64,000 nt of DNA, taken from assembly GCF_015832195.1 (NCBI RefSeq), contig NC_052016.1, positions 82,435,047 through 82,499,046 of the forward strand, in the 5' to 3' direction. Shown here one piece after another: positions 12,001 to 25,000 of the stretch. Numbering within the stretch: position 1 is the stretch's first letter; each line of letters begins with the position of its first letter. The notes under the pieces are model-generated. The model did not search any database. It had not been told where the DNA came from and worked only from the letters and a program-made list of their open reading frames with translations. The position numbers and the translations under genes are program-made. Source of the stretch: Motacilla alba alba (Eukaryota > Chordata > Aves > Passeriformes > Motacillidae).

Positions 12001-15000
12001 ATGAAAGCATGTAGCAGAAAAAATAAATTCTCTGGGAGATGCCTATTACTGTGGTTCCACATTTCTCATATTTTTCCTTTCCCTCTGTCTTGCTTGAATC
12101 ATGTTTCCTCTGCTGAGGCTGTATATTCTGTAGCTAAACATCCCCATCTATGATCAAGGAGGTAAAGGGAACTGATTTCCCTGCTTGCTTTCTTGCAGGC
12201 TTGTTTCACAGGCTAAGTGACTTCCCTTTGGAAGCTGAAATTCAAATCTTTTCTGTTCAAAAGGCATTAAGTGCAGCATATATTCTTAATCTTCTTAAAG
12301 AGTCTCTGTATGTGCATAAGTTTATACTCAGAAACATGAACACACACACCATGGCTGCAGAGACAGCGCAACTGGACCTATGTAACAACTAACATAATTT
12401 GTATTGTGAAATACTGCGGATTCCAGTGCGAGCATTCCTCACCCAGCACAGACACTCTTGTCTGTTGTTCACAGAAAAAACCCCAACACCATCAAAACAA
12501 TCCAGTCCTTACAATTATCAGCTCCCAGATGAAGAAGTCAAGCAGCTGATACTGAAGGTGAAAAGGGCAGATGTGACAAGTGCAGAAAATACTTGGATGT
12601 TCTTGCAGCTACAGCCAGGTTCTTCATGGCCACAATTAATTAGGTTGGGAGGGCTGCTGGATTGCTCTCTGAGGGACCTCAGCAGTCATAAGAATGCATT
12701 ATGTCCAGTTGCTCAAAGCCTAGCAGGCTATGTCCTGCTCTCAGACATATGTGTTTTGCCATCTGGACTAAGACAATGCAACAACATACCTGGGCATCAA
12801 ACCATCAGCCTGTAGGAAACACCACCTGCTTCACAATTTATAGCACATCCTGCCGCCAAATGAATCAGCAACTGCAAACACTCCCAGTTCGCTCACGTAG
12901 CTCTGCTTTCCCAGATTACTGAAATATGACAGAGGTGAGTTGTGTAGTCAGGGTTTCCCAGAGCTCAGGGAGAGACACTACACCTGGTGAGTTAGCTTTT
13001 TGAGAGCCCACTCTGACTGATCGCAAATAAAGCAAAGGTGACAGCATCATCTTTGTAGATGCAAAGTTATGGGGTTTAGTCTGTATATCAGCTGTGAGAG
13101 TATTTCTGAGAAGCTGGGAATTTTACAAGGGTACTGGGTCCGGGAGGCTGCGATCTACGTACTTATATGGTGTGTATATGCTGACAATCTTGACCATTTC
13201 TTTCTCTGAAATTTTGTTTCTCAATTTGATTTTTATATGAACAAAAGAAATTATCTTATGTTCACTAGAACTACCTAACAAGGAAATAATAGCCGGAAAA
13301 GTGAGTGATTAAGGAGATCTAAACACTAATTTAATCATTTTCTGGATCAACTAAATGAAAAAGGTTTATTGGCGACCCCTTACCTTTCCCCTTCACTTTT
13401 TTTTACCCTGGAATATAAAATAGATGTTGGACTGAGACTGAGCTTAATAAAATGCTAGGGTTGTGGCAGTTTTTTTTTTAATTTTTTAATGAAATTACTT
13501 TGAGCAGTGCTGGATTTTGCTTCTTCATAATCCTTGGCAGATAAATTACAAAGACAAGACTTATATATTAAAGGATAAGGGATACGAGTACCTTCCTTTG
13601 AAGTTTACTTCAGTGACCTCAGGAATGGGCAAGCAAAAGGTTTTCCAGAACTCAGCTATTTTTCTCCTCTAATCTAGTTTTCCTGACTTCTAGGTTGCAT
13701 CCACTCTGTGCTAGTCTAAGAATAAAGAAAAACAGTCTCTAAAATCAAGCATCCACTTTTGATACACCTTTGAATAAAAGCACCCTAACCATTGTATTCT
13801 GTTTCTCAGGTTTGTAAAAGTTTCTGTGATGGAGCTTTGATCTTCAAATTTTACTTTCCCAATTTGTCCGTCTTCTTTCATTCTAAAATCAAATGCAGTT
13901 ATCAGAGAAGTCCAGGGCTTCTTTTCATCTTGGAGATAGAAAAGAGCTCAATCTGCATCTAAAAGCATGCTCAAGCCATACAGTTTGTTCCCATTATAGA
14001 GACAGATACTGAATTATGCAACAAGTTCCCAGTGAGCAATTACATTTTAATCACAGTAAAGATTTTTTCTGCAAAGACACTTCTATAGATGATTTATTTC
14101 AAAAGATAGGAATTTTGCCCATATAGCTTAACTGGGAAAGTGTTCAACTTCCCCAGACAAATTTCCTGGCAGAAAGATTGTTTGAGGAGACCAGTAACTA
14201 ATATTTAAACCACCTTTTTTCTTAATTTCCCCCTTTTATTTTTTTTTTTATGGTAAATCTTTAACACAACCTGACCTATGGTAGATAAGTCTTAGTCTGC
14301 AGTTCCATTTGGTCACTCATAGCTTGCTTTCTTGGATTAGAAGCTCCATGAATTATTTTTACTTTCCATAAATGGATTGTGGTGTTTACAGTATTTGCCT
14401 TCTGTGCTGCTAAATTAAATAACCATGTAGCATTTCAAAGAATGGCTGAAAATAGAAGTATATTATAGAGGAATGTTCCAGTGCATTTACTGTCAAAATG
14501 AAAGTCTCACAGTGAGCAAATAAATGTGATATTTTTCAGAATTAGAGATATGCTTATCATCATGCATTAAATATAAATTAAAAGATATAATAAGTTATGT
14601 AAAAATTATAAAATTAAATATTTAAATTCAAAAGACTTTAAAGATGCTTATAATGTTCAAGCTGTGCTGCCACTGCGCTACCAGAAACTTTGGTACGTTC
14701 AGCCAAAGGAGGAAAAACTTAAAAGAGATGAGTCCAACAAAAAAGAGATGAGAACCCTTTATTGGTTGGTCTTTCTTCCAAGAATTTGAGCACAGTTTAT
14801 AATTGGCATTTGTGTTTCACTCATAACTGAAATCCCCACATTCGGTTGCTTGCACAGTCATTGAAATTCAAAAGATATTTTTGGTTTTGATTGGAAAAAA
14901 AAGTCAGACTGTACTAAGAGACATGCCAAATGAACCAGTCCTTTTTACAGAACATGCTTTTCTAGCAAGTATAAACAAGCTTGCCTGTGATTAATCTGTC

Positions 15001-15195
15001 TGTAGCATTTTCACCAGCAGAAAGGAGAAAGCTGTGAAATGGCAAATGCCAGCCCCTTACGGATTTACAGAACACACTCAAAAATTTCAGCTCCACTCAG
15101 GAAATCACTTTCTGGAGAATGTTGTTCATGGACTTCAGAATTCTGCCAGGCTGCTGCAGCATGCACCACCCTGAGATTCCAGATAGATTTCCATT
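9091..15195. other. Non-coding AT-rich stretch with one weak exon candidate
   Basis: No recognisable transposon or gene is seen. It contains a 16-A tract at 11140-11155. It also contains a plus-strand open frame of 138 codons at 12399-12815, inside which an acceptor-donor pair defines a possible small exon listed separately. The rest is AT-rich unique sequence. Confidence 0.55.
12475..12557 (+). other. Weak candidate internal exon
   Basis: A pyrimidine-rich acceptor (tctgttgttcacag) is followed by 83 bases open in one frame, then a fair donor (gaag/gtgaaa). The encoded stretch, with a split first codon, reads KTPTPSKQSSPYNYQLPDEE and goes on to VKQLILK, which has plausible protein composition. 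It would enter in phase 1 (two bases complete a split codon) and leave in phase 0. I do not recognise the protein, and no neighbouring exon with matching phase is evident. The call is weak, because combinations like this occur by chance. Confidence 0.15.
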
Positions 15196-15231
15196 AAGTA
15201 CTTTTTAACTCGCAAGTACTTTTTAACTCAC
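15196..15231. repeat. Tandem duplication, 18 bp in two copies
   Basis: The unit aagtactttttaactcgc at 15196-15213 is followed directly by a copy differing at one base (15214-15231). It is a recent small slippage or repair duplication. Confidence 0.85.
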
Positions 15232-15670
15232 ATAACTAGTTGCCTGAATCCATGTGTATGACTATTTAAACAAGCAAATAAATGAATAGATAGGCAGATG
15301 CTTAACATGGATCAATGCCATTCATTGCATAGCTGTGCAGTTTCCATCACAAGAGGAGGATTCAGGACTTACATTTTACAATCGGTAACCAATTTTATTG
15401 AACTCTATGAAATATAAATGGATGAAGAAATTTTATAACCTGGACTGCAGGATGCTTTCTGATCTTCTCTTAATGCTGAATATTTGTAGTGGTTTTGTAC
15501 AAGAAAAAAAAAAGTAAAGCAAAAGCTTTGACAGTCACAATGCCTAGCTGTAAACAAGACAGACTGGGACGTTGGGGAAATCACTAAATTACTTAGCACA
15601 GCTTGTTCCAATTCTTTTGTATCCTGGAAGAGGCAGTTTGAAAGTGCAACATAATAGATATTATTGTAGC

Positions 15671-15710
15671 ATTCCATTCTAGAATGATTTATTCCATTCT
15701 AGAATGATTT
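15671..15710. repeat. Perfect tandem duplication, 20 bp in two copies
   Basis: Two identical 20-base units lie head to tail at 15671-15690 and 15691-15710. Each unit contains the 12-base palindrome cattctagaatg, so the two units can also pair with each other. Confidence 0.9.
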
Positions 15711-18700
15711 ATCTCAGTATATAATATTCAGTAATAACCTGAATGTAATTATTTATAGGCATACAGTAACTTCAGGACATGATACTTTGAGCAGTACATG
15801 TTGACTTTGGTCCTTTCAAATATTATTGCCTAGCTGTTAGCTGAAGTCTTTACAATTTCTTGATTTTAAAAACCTTCAATATCTTAAAGAAATACCTAGG
15901 ATAAAAGATAATTATTTCAGTAATCTATATAATCCACACTCACAATTTTAGTGTGTGAATAAAATTGAATAATTTTGATCAAACCGCAGTTGCTGACACA
16001 GCAGTCCAAGAATCTTTTTTTTTCTTTTTTTTTTATTTTTCAAATACACAGCCTGATGATAAAGCAAGTGGAAACAACTCAGAAATGAGATAGCAGCCTA
16101 TACAGAGACCTCACATTTATTTATGTCACTTCTTGAATATTTAAAGAAAATGTTATGATTTTTGTGCCCCATTGTCTATTTTGGAGTGTTTGAGATTGTC
16201 AATATGAAGCTGCAATAAAAGTTATGATGGAAGATTTTCCTGATGAGACCCGAAACATTTGGTGTGTCAAATAAAAATAACCAAAGTAAACAAACACACA
16301 TTATTAGCTAGAAGTGTAAAAAAAGTGAGGGAATTGCATTAGTGCACTCAGATGTGTTAGCAGGGTTTGTTATGAACAAGAATGTTGAAGGTCTAAATAG
16401 TATTTTTTTCACCTGTTTGCTGAAAGCATTCTCACGCTTATTTTTTCACTCATTTTTTGGTCTACCTAAAAATCTGTCTTGTTTGGATTTTTTTCTTTCC
16501 TCTTCTACAGTGAACTTCTCCACCTTCTTTTTACACCCTCCATTTTTGACCCTTAGGCTCACACTACCATGACAATTTTCCTTCCAATAGTCCTTGATGG
16601 AAAAGCCATTCCTTCACTTAAAACAGATTTATGAACATACCTATTGTACTCAGACAGCGTTAGCTCAAAACTTTGAGGAGAGGAAGTGGTCTGTAAAGGC
16701 TTAGTGCACCATTCAATACAGTCAGCCTCCATTTGAATGATGCACCCACTGTATTTATAGAGTAATTCAAAGGTGCTTGGCTCCCTGAAATAACAGCAGA
16801 ATGTTTCATTTTCCACCATCTGAATTAGAACATGTTATATTATTATAGGTAGACTATTTTACTTCAATGAAATGGGAGGAAACCTCAAGAGTGAAGCCAA
16901 CACAAAGCTTGGTATTAGCATACCAATAGCCTCTGATAGAGGCTTGTATTGCTAATGACACTAGTAAACCAGCTTCTCATTATGCTTTCATAACATGAGA
17001 GCTTTGAAAGGTGAAGGGTGCAATACTACCTGCTTTATAATTAATCGAGATTTTCCTGTTGAATATATAGGTTTAGGATTTCATCGCAAAGGTTTAGTTG
17101 TGGGAAATTACCTAATTTATTTAGGAAACACATTTTCATTGCAAGTGTGCTTCAGATTAGTAAATATGAGGGCTAAAATCAGAAGGACAACCCAGGAGGA
17201 CAACCCTACCATATACAACAATGCCATTACTTTATTATATGAAGAGTATGAGCATGGTAGCTCAGAAGCTACACATTTTGATCAGCCTCCTTAGTTTTGC
17301 ATTGTTTTCCCATAGATGCTGTACTGTAGCCTAAGAAATGGGGTATTTAAATAGGTTTTCTACTAAAATTAAAAGGTCAATAGTTATGATTTTCACCTTA
17401 GATAATTCATTCTTCTTGTTCTGCCAGCATATGAAGCCACAGTCACCTACTAGAAAACTTGCCTTGGATTGTCTTTTGCCCCAAGTCCTGCTTTATTTAT
17501 AATGTTCCTGGCTAATAAGCCCTTTAAAATTTTATTCATGGGCACACAACAAAAGCAACTAGGAAATCTCTTTGTCTCTTCCCCTAGTTTCACTGGGATC
17601 TCATAAATATATCTAAGATGTGTTTATATAGCTTCTGTACTTTGATAGGAATTTTTCTGTATATGTACGTTTATAGAGCATTTCACCATTTCAATAGATA
17701 GCATCCCTTCACTTGCAAAGATTAGTTAGAATGAAGTCATTATGTCACAAGAAACAGCAGCTTTGATTAACACTTTGCACTCATGAGAATACTGCATGAA
17801 TTTAATTTAAGCCCTTCCCCCCAAACAGACAAAACTCCAAGGTACACAATTTCAAACAGAGATTAAAACTGGTGTGGGAATAACTTGTAATAGAGTAGCC
17901 ATTAAAATTAATTTACTTTACAAAATTCCATTACGATTTTCCCTTTACATGTAAAAATTAGGTGTCTTTATTCTTTGGTCACTGCCTTAGAATGGAACAG
18001 AACATAGCATAAATTTTTCAACCTCTGTCAAGATTTTGCATTAAACTCTTTGCTCAAGAAAAAAATGTAAGAACAAGTTCAAAACCTGTATAAAAAAGAT
18101 TGTGAAAATAAACATAGTCATGTAAAGCTGGTTTTGTTTCTCTTTTTCTTTTAATTGAAACCTATCTTCCCAGTTAAATTCCTAGTTAATTTTCCAACTA
18201 TTCCATGCCCTGAAAATAATAGAAAGAAACCTGACAATTAATGGATTCACTTTCCTTAGAATTCTGAAATATCAATTTCTCATTACTAGAAAGATTAAAA
18301 AAAAACAAAGGCTTTTAAAAATATTTGTCAGACAACTTTTGCTGGGACAGCATTTTGGCACTCTGATGACACAGAATTATTTTCCAACACTCTGGGTACT
18401 GCTTGAGGGATTTTGAGATGCCTAATTTCTTGTACATTTTCCCTTTTTAATTTTGCTGAGTTTGTGGGCAATTTGGATTTCAGAGCCACTCTAACTTCCA
18501 AAATCTGTTTCTAGGCTTTCATTACAAGATTAGTGAGACTTTTACAGATTGCTAATGATGCAACCATGCATTGCAAATAATACTGAGGTATTGAATCATT
18601 GACTTTACAGTAACATATGTTTTCTGATACTCTTGTGACTTTCTCTCACTTAAAACAATAATCGATTCAGATCACCCAGAAATGGTTATATTTTTTGGTA

Positions 18701-21538
18701 GAATATGGGGAAGGAATATCACGTTTCCCATTCTTGCTCACAATCTGTTTTACCTGCTAATGGCGAAGGAAAATGCACAAAAGTACCCGGTACAAGGGCC
18801 AGGACTTGATGCTGTCCTCCTGTAAATAATGTGTCTTAATCACCAGGTGAAAGAATCAAGCTCCTTATTTATGGTTGCCCACCCATCCCAGACTGAAATG
18901 ATGCCTGTCTAGAATAACAAAAGGCAAGCTTTTGGGCTCTGCACAGGCAGTTTAATGCATTCTCAGTGACCATGAATACAAATTCTCCCAAGCTGAGAGA
19001 AGGTGAGGCAGAACACAATTTTGTGTCTAGGGTGCTCACCTGAACCAATTGGCCTAGGGCTACTTCTAACAACTGATATTTAATGGTGATGCTTGAAAAA
19101 TAAGTCATCCAAATTGCATCCTGCAGCTCTGAATTTATTTAGGTACCATAAATTTTTCCAAGCTGGTTGAACTTCAGCTGGGTATGGTTCGTGCTCCACA
19201 CACACTGACAGCAACAGAGTGTATATTCTTTTCTGAGAGGCAAGAAGCGTTGTCTCAGGGGCAGGATAAATGCAACTATGACTTCTGAGTTGAGCCACGG
19301 TTCTTCAGCTCAAATTGCAGAGAGAGAGGCTTGTGTCCATCCTAACCAAGACAAATGTGTCTGAAGTCTGCTTGCACTACACTTGGGCAGAACATCATAC
19401 TCTTAATGTCACCTTTAGAGATTTGGGATTAAAGTCTTACCTTTTCGGGAGTTAATATACGGCATCCATGGCTTCACTTAAACTTTTAGAATATAGGATT
19501 TGTAACAGGATAAATGGGATTCATGTCAAATAGTGTGAATAATTTCACTCAGAAATCATAAGAGTTGAACTTTAAAATGGAGGGAAAGTTATTGAAAGAG
19601 TTCAAATTTATTTACAGTGTGAAAACTCAGCTATGTGCAACTTACATAAGGCAGAATCAGATGGAGAATTATTGTTACACTAAAATTGTCAAGATAGAAA
19701 GTGATGCTATGACCTCACAGAGTACTCTGCTTTTGGTCCAGGAACACTTTAATTAGCATTTTTTGGGGATGAAACACAGAGGAGAGTAATTTAATTCAAA
19801 GGAAAAAAATGGAGAGGAAATTGCGAATACTTTTGAGGTAAATGCTTTTAATGAAAGAACTTTATAAAATTATTGTCTTGGTGAGCTGGAGGAATTGCTA
19901 ATGTGGTGGAACTTAGATTCAATTACAAATTTATAACGTTCACTCTTCTCTTAAAGGAAAATCCAAACCAGGAAAACTTTGCAGAGGAAGTCAGGGAGGA
20001 AGGAATGATTTTACATAATTTGATTTCTTTTCTTCTTTCACTCATATTTAATAAACATTTGGTTCAATTGTGATCAAGGTTTCATTTTTTAAATAACACC
20101 TTATAATGAATTATTAAGTAAACAATGGATACTGCAAGAGCAAAATCAGGCTCAGAGAAAATACATGTAACATCCACCTTTTCTAAAGACAGCATTTCTT
20201 TTACATGGTTGCTGCATTTAAAATAAGACATGCATGCATATGTAACAATATTTTAGATATTAAATAAAAGAAAAATCATCATTTGTTTTCACCTTTCTAA
20301 CATTAAAAAGCTGCTGCAAATTTTCAGGTGCTACAAATATACTGACATCTGTAAACTAATCTGACTGAGTTGTGTCATAAGTAGCAAATACTCATTCTAC
20401 TTTAGAAGAACAGCCTGCTTAACTTACAGGAATTTCACATAACCTTTTTCAAAACAGAAATAAGTGTCAAGTTTGTACACTCACTATTTTTACTAAAGCA
20501 CATATTTATAGCTAAAAGCATCACTCTTTCCATAAAGCTGCCGCAAACCCTTTGTTTTACAAAGGTGGTGAATACAAATTCTTAACTATGGTATTGCACA
20601 CATTCTTTAACACTGTAACACTAAACACATAATCAATAAAAGCTCATTAAATACTCCCAAGCAACAGAAATGACAAGAAAAACCTTACAAAAAAGGCCAG
20701 TCTAATCGGGGGAATCTGCATGTTCTAAACAGCCAGCTGAAGGTCTTGTCCATCAATGTCTATTTCAATTCTGAGGGCACCATTGACAAGCAGCTCTGTG
20801 CTTCACTAAGAGACACTGGCCTGTGAACTGATTTGGAGGTCACCTGTCATTTTGAAAACACGATCAATACAATCCTGAAACGGTCCTCAGATTCATTTAA
20901 TAAGTGAGAAAGGAATAGGTCAGTTATGCCCTGGTGAGTTGCCTGTTATTTTCTGAAAAGCTTTATTTTTTTTTATCAGTGCATCAAATTCCCTTTGTGC
21001 TTTTATAAGCAATGGAATTTGCGTACTTTCACACTGAGAAAATCCCTGAAGAGGACATATCAACATGTTCTTTAATAAAATATGGGTGAGATTTCCCATA
21101 TTTTCACATCCATGAACTTGTTTTTAGTTCTAAAGTGATAAAACAAGCCCTTCCACTGATTGCTTAATGGTTTGTCAGTCTTACATCAGAGAAAATAACA
21201 TGAAGTGACTAGCAGGAGGCAAGAAGAACTTAAATGCCATTTCTGATTTCCTTTTTGAAACCACTAAAGTCTACAGGTAATAAATGGTGTTTAGAATAAA
21301 AAAATAGAATGTCTTGCTTAACCAGTTGTCAAAACTATTCTTTTCTGTTAAATGTACCTGATAAAAACAATAGTTTCTTTCCAGCTGAAAAAGTTAATTT
21401 AAGTCCATTGTATGAAAAAATATTATTGCTGCTTTTTGACAGGAGGAAATAGAAGTTTGCATAACAGTGAGGAAAAGTGGTTTTCCACCCATGATGTCTA
21501 ACCATTCAATTGATTGCTCCACCTATTTTTGTCTACAG
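15711..21538. other. Non-coding AT-rich stretch, no gene seen
   Basis: There are only short open frames (99 codons at most) and no recognisable transposon. Short homopolymer runs are frequent, for example T-rich tracts near 16.0 kb. Confidence 0.55.
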
Positions 21539-22023
21539 GTGGAGATTTCAGAATTGCACATATTTTCTTGAAAACACGGAGACTATTTTGCAGAGTACTG
21601 TTAGAAAATAGTAGCAGAAATTCACCAAACCTAACTGAGGGGCCATATCTCAGCAGAGAGAGCAGCCTTGAGCTGCACGCGTGGTCCCAGGTGAGCACAA
21701 ATGAGATCCCTCACTTCCCACTGGCTCTGGATGACTCAGCAGAATCCAGACCTAAGAGAGTAAAGAATGAGGGGAGAAACCAAAAGAAGGTGGAGCCCAG
21801 ATTGTGGGGCTCCAAAATGCAGTGTGCTCTGGACCACTGGAAGATGCTTGAAGCAGACACAATGTGGTATCCCTTCTTCCTCACCTTGTCCCTTCCAAAG
21901 GGACATGAAAATGAAACAAACATGCGTGCATGTCATCTTGGCAGATGCCAGAACACCTCTCCTTCACAGCTACCTATTAGCAGTGGCCTGTTTTCTACCT
22001 GGAATACAGCTGTCTCCTCTTAA
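21514..22023 (+). other. Longest open frame (169 codons) with a candidate exon
   Basis: This is the longest ATG-to-stop frame in the window. Its left part, 21539-21690, looks like an exon. The acceptor has a good pyrimidine tract (cctatttttgtctacag), 152 bases are open in this frame, and the donor cccag/gtgagc is strong. The exon would enter in phase 1 (two bases complete a split codon) and leave in phase 0. The encoded sequence (for example FLKTRRLFCRVLLENSSRN) matches no protein I know, shows no signal peptide or domain motif, and is not repeated nearby. Long open frames also exist on the opposite strand here, which points to base composition rather than selection. A lncRNA exon or chance are both more likely than a coding gene. 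Confidence 0.2.
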
Positions 22024-22072
22024 ATCCAATGAGATTCATCCTCAGCAACTTTTTAGCAGAGTCCAATCCTAG

Positions 22073-25000
22073 ACATACCCATCATCCCTCATCTGTTGTG
22101 GCATTTGGTCCCAGCTGTTTGACCAGCCTTGAACTTTTGCTTTTTAGGCACTTTGCTGGATTGCCTGCCACATATCAAAGGTGGGAATTCATTGTAACTT
22201 GTCAGAGTTCTGCTTGTTCTGCAGAGTTAGCAGTTTAATGCTGTGGAAGAAAAATGGCACACACTGCGTACTGCTGACTTCCCTGGCCTCTGTCCCTCAG
22301 ACTGTAGGTCTTCAGTCCCAGAGCTGGATCAACTCACATGACCTCAGCAGTAGCTTCATCCTGGTGTTTTCCAAGGTCTTCTGCTCAGTTTGCCTTGTGA
22401 TGCAGTGCCTAGAAGAGGTGAGCCCAGGGCATGACTGCCTCAGTTGGTGAAAATGTCCCCTGCATGGGCAGGAGATTGCTGAAATAATTGCTAAGGCCTA
22501 CAGGCTTTTTGATTCAGGACTACTTGTACACAGCTTTCTAAGCCACTTCAAGCTGCCTGGCACTGTACTGTAGGGGATGTAAGATGTCAGGACTGGAACT
22601 TTTGCTCTTTCCTCCTTAGCTTCTTGTTCATCTTTTTAGGATTGGAGCAACATGTGCTAGCTGCCTCAGGGTTTGCTTCAGGTGTGTGTGGAGGATAGCT
22701 TGGCATCCTTGCTACTCACTGGATTCTCTTCATTTCCTGTAGACGACACTTTTTTTTTTGATGTTCATGTAGATGTTTTCTATGATGTTCGTAGCAGAGT
22801 TTCTCTGTGATGTAATATTACTGAGCATTTGTCCAAAATATGATCAGAGACCAAGACTTCAGTATAGCTGGGAATAAAACAGCATCTCTTCTTCATTGTT
22901 CTATGGAGTCATCTTGAATCCATGCACGCCTTTTGATGACCTGTGATGTTTCATACTCTTTCAAGTCTTCCAGAGACACTTTGGTAATTTTTAATACCTG
23001 AAGTTATTGTTCTTCTTACATTTCCCAAATAATCATCTACAAAGACAGCAGTAGGAGCCATGGGATATTTCTCCTTGCCTATGTCTAACTCTTCTCGCTT
23101 GCAGCCTACTCTTCTGTTAATGATCTCCATTTAAATTGCAATTCAAATAAAAGAAAAAGAAATTAAAAAAACCCCCACATTTACTGAAAATTAATTTCTT
23201 TTGAAAACTTTACTAAGTCATCTATCTAGACATTCTTGCAAGGAATTCTGTTAGGATAACCAACTGTGGTTGCCTTGTAAGAAGAAATGGTACTCAAATC
23301 CCAAACTCCAGGCTTCTGTACTTGGCATGGGACATAAACAGTTACCCCATGGTGTAGTTTTGCCTTGCTACACCAATTAGTTCAGATCCACTGACCAAGA
23401 AAGATGAGTCAGACCCATAGCCAAGGACTAACACAATGTTGAATAAAAAGAAAAACCAAAACCAGGCTTTGGATAGTGGATGCAGTATATCCATATCAGT
23501 GAACACAAGACTCCTTCTGGCAGCCTGCACAACTGCGTAACTGGTCTCATTTATTACCGGGTCATATTGGAAGCAGGGGATTGTGTTGAAAACTCCTGTT
23601 CACACACAGCAATTCAGGGGTAAGTTTTGTTCCCTTCTTCAAATTGTTTGTGTGTGTAAGTAAAATTGCATGTAAATTAACTTACTATTCTAGTAGGAAA
23701 AAAATGAAAATCAAGCCAGTGGGGGTTTTTAAAGTTTCTTCTGAATCTACTGACACTAGTAGTAATTTGGCTTTCACAAGGAGAAAAAAGAATAGAATAT
23801 GTAGACTGACAGTTCAAGTGAGATTTTTTTTGTTCTTATATCTTTGGCAAGAATATATTGCCTTATGCTTGTAGATCTTCAGAAGCTGTGTAGTGCTTTT
23901 TTTTTTCTTTTTTTTCTTTATTTACCAGACAGGCAAAGCTGAAAGCCATATTATTTTCTGAATAGACGAATTTCTTCCAGTTTCAGCTGGAAACTTTCTT
24001 ATCTTGAAAAGCCTTTATCAATTTCAAGAGCTGTTCATATTGCTAAAGTAGGAATCTTTCTTCAGGCGACAAAAGCGGGCGTATTCTGTTTGTTATAAGG
24101 AAAGGAATGTGATTTATATTCTCACCTTTTTGTACTTGCTACATTCTCTGCTGTTAAAGTACAAGTACTTTAACTGTAGCTGTAGACATTTGCTCTTTTT
24201 ATATAAAATAAAAACCTACAGACACACTTTCACCACACCAGAATTCTTCTGGTGTCAGTCAGTGGTTTCTCCAGATAAAAAGTCAGGAAAAAAAGAGTAA
24301 GTGTTCCCTAAAGAAAGGCAATTGCACCGGAAGCAACACAGAAATACCTCAACCTTGGGTGTATCTATTTAATTCCACTTGGTCCAGACAGAATTCTAAA
24401 GAAGCAATAAAGCTGTGCAACAGCCAGAATAGCTGTTAAGGCAGGCACAAGTAGGAGGGAGAAGAAGGAGTGAAAAATCCCCAAACAACAATTGTTATGG
24501 ATTTCTCTGCAGCAGTAGTTTCCATGAGTCTTACCCACAATATTGGCATTTGAAAATATTCTGAAAGACCCACTTGTGTAGTGCACTTGCACCTATCTCT
24601 ACCTCTTTTTTCCCCTCCTTTTTCCAGTATCCAAAATATACTGACAAATTACAGAGTTAGTAGTGATCTGTGATGAGCCAAAGAGCCTTTCTCAGAGCAG
24701 TTGCAAATCTACTCATTAATTCCTGATTCATGGAAGTAAACTCTTGCTCAAAATCTGAATACTTTATTCATAAATAAAGTTATATGAGATGGAGAGAAAA
24801 TAATTTGGTTTGGTTTATTAAAACTCCAGGTGGCACAGTGTATTCATCTACAAATACATTTCAGAAGTTTGTCTCACAGTGCACTGTGTACAGTACGCAT
24901 GAGAGAGATTGTTATTCTAAAACCAGCATGTATCAATTCAGCATGGATTTCCTGGTGTGAAGCATGGGGATTCCTATTATTGTTACAGAAACTTGGTAGC

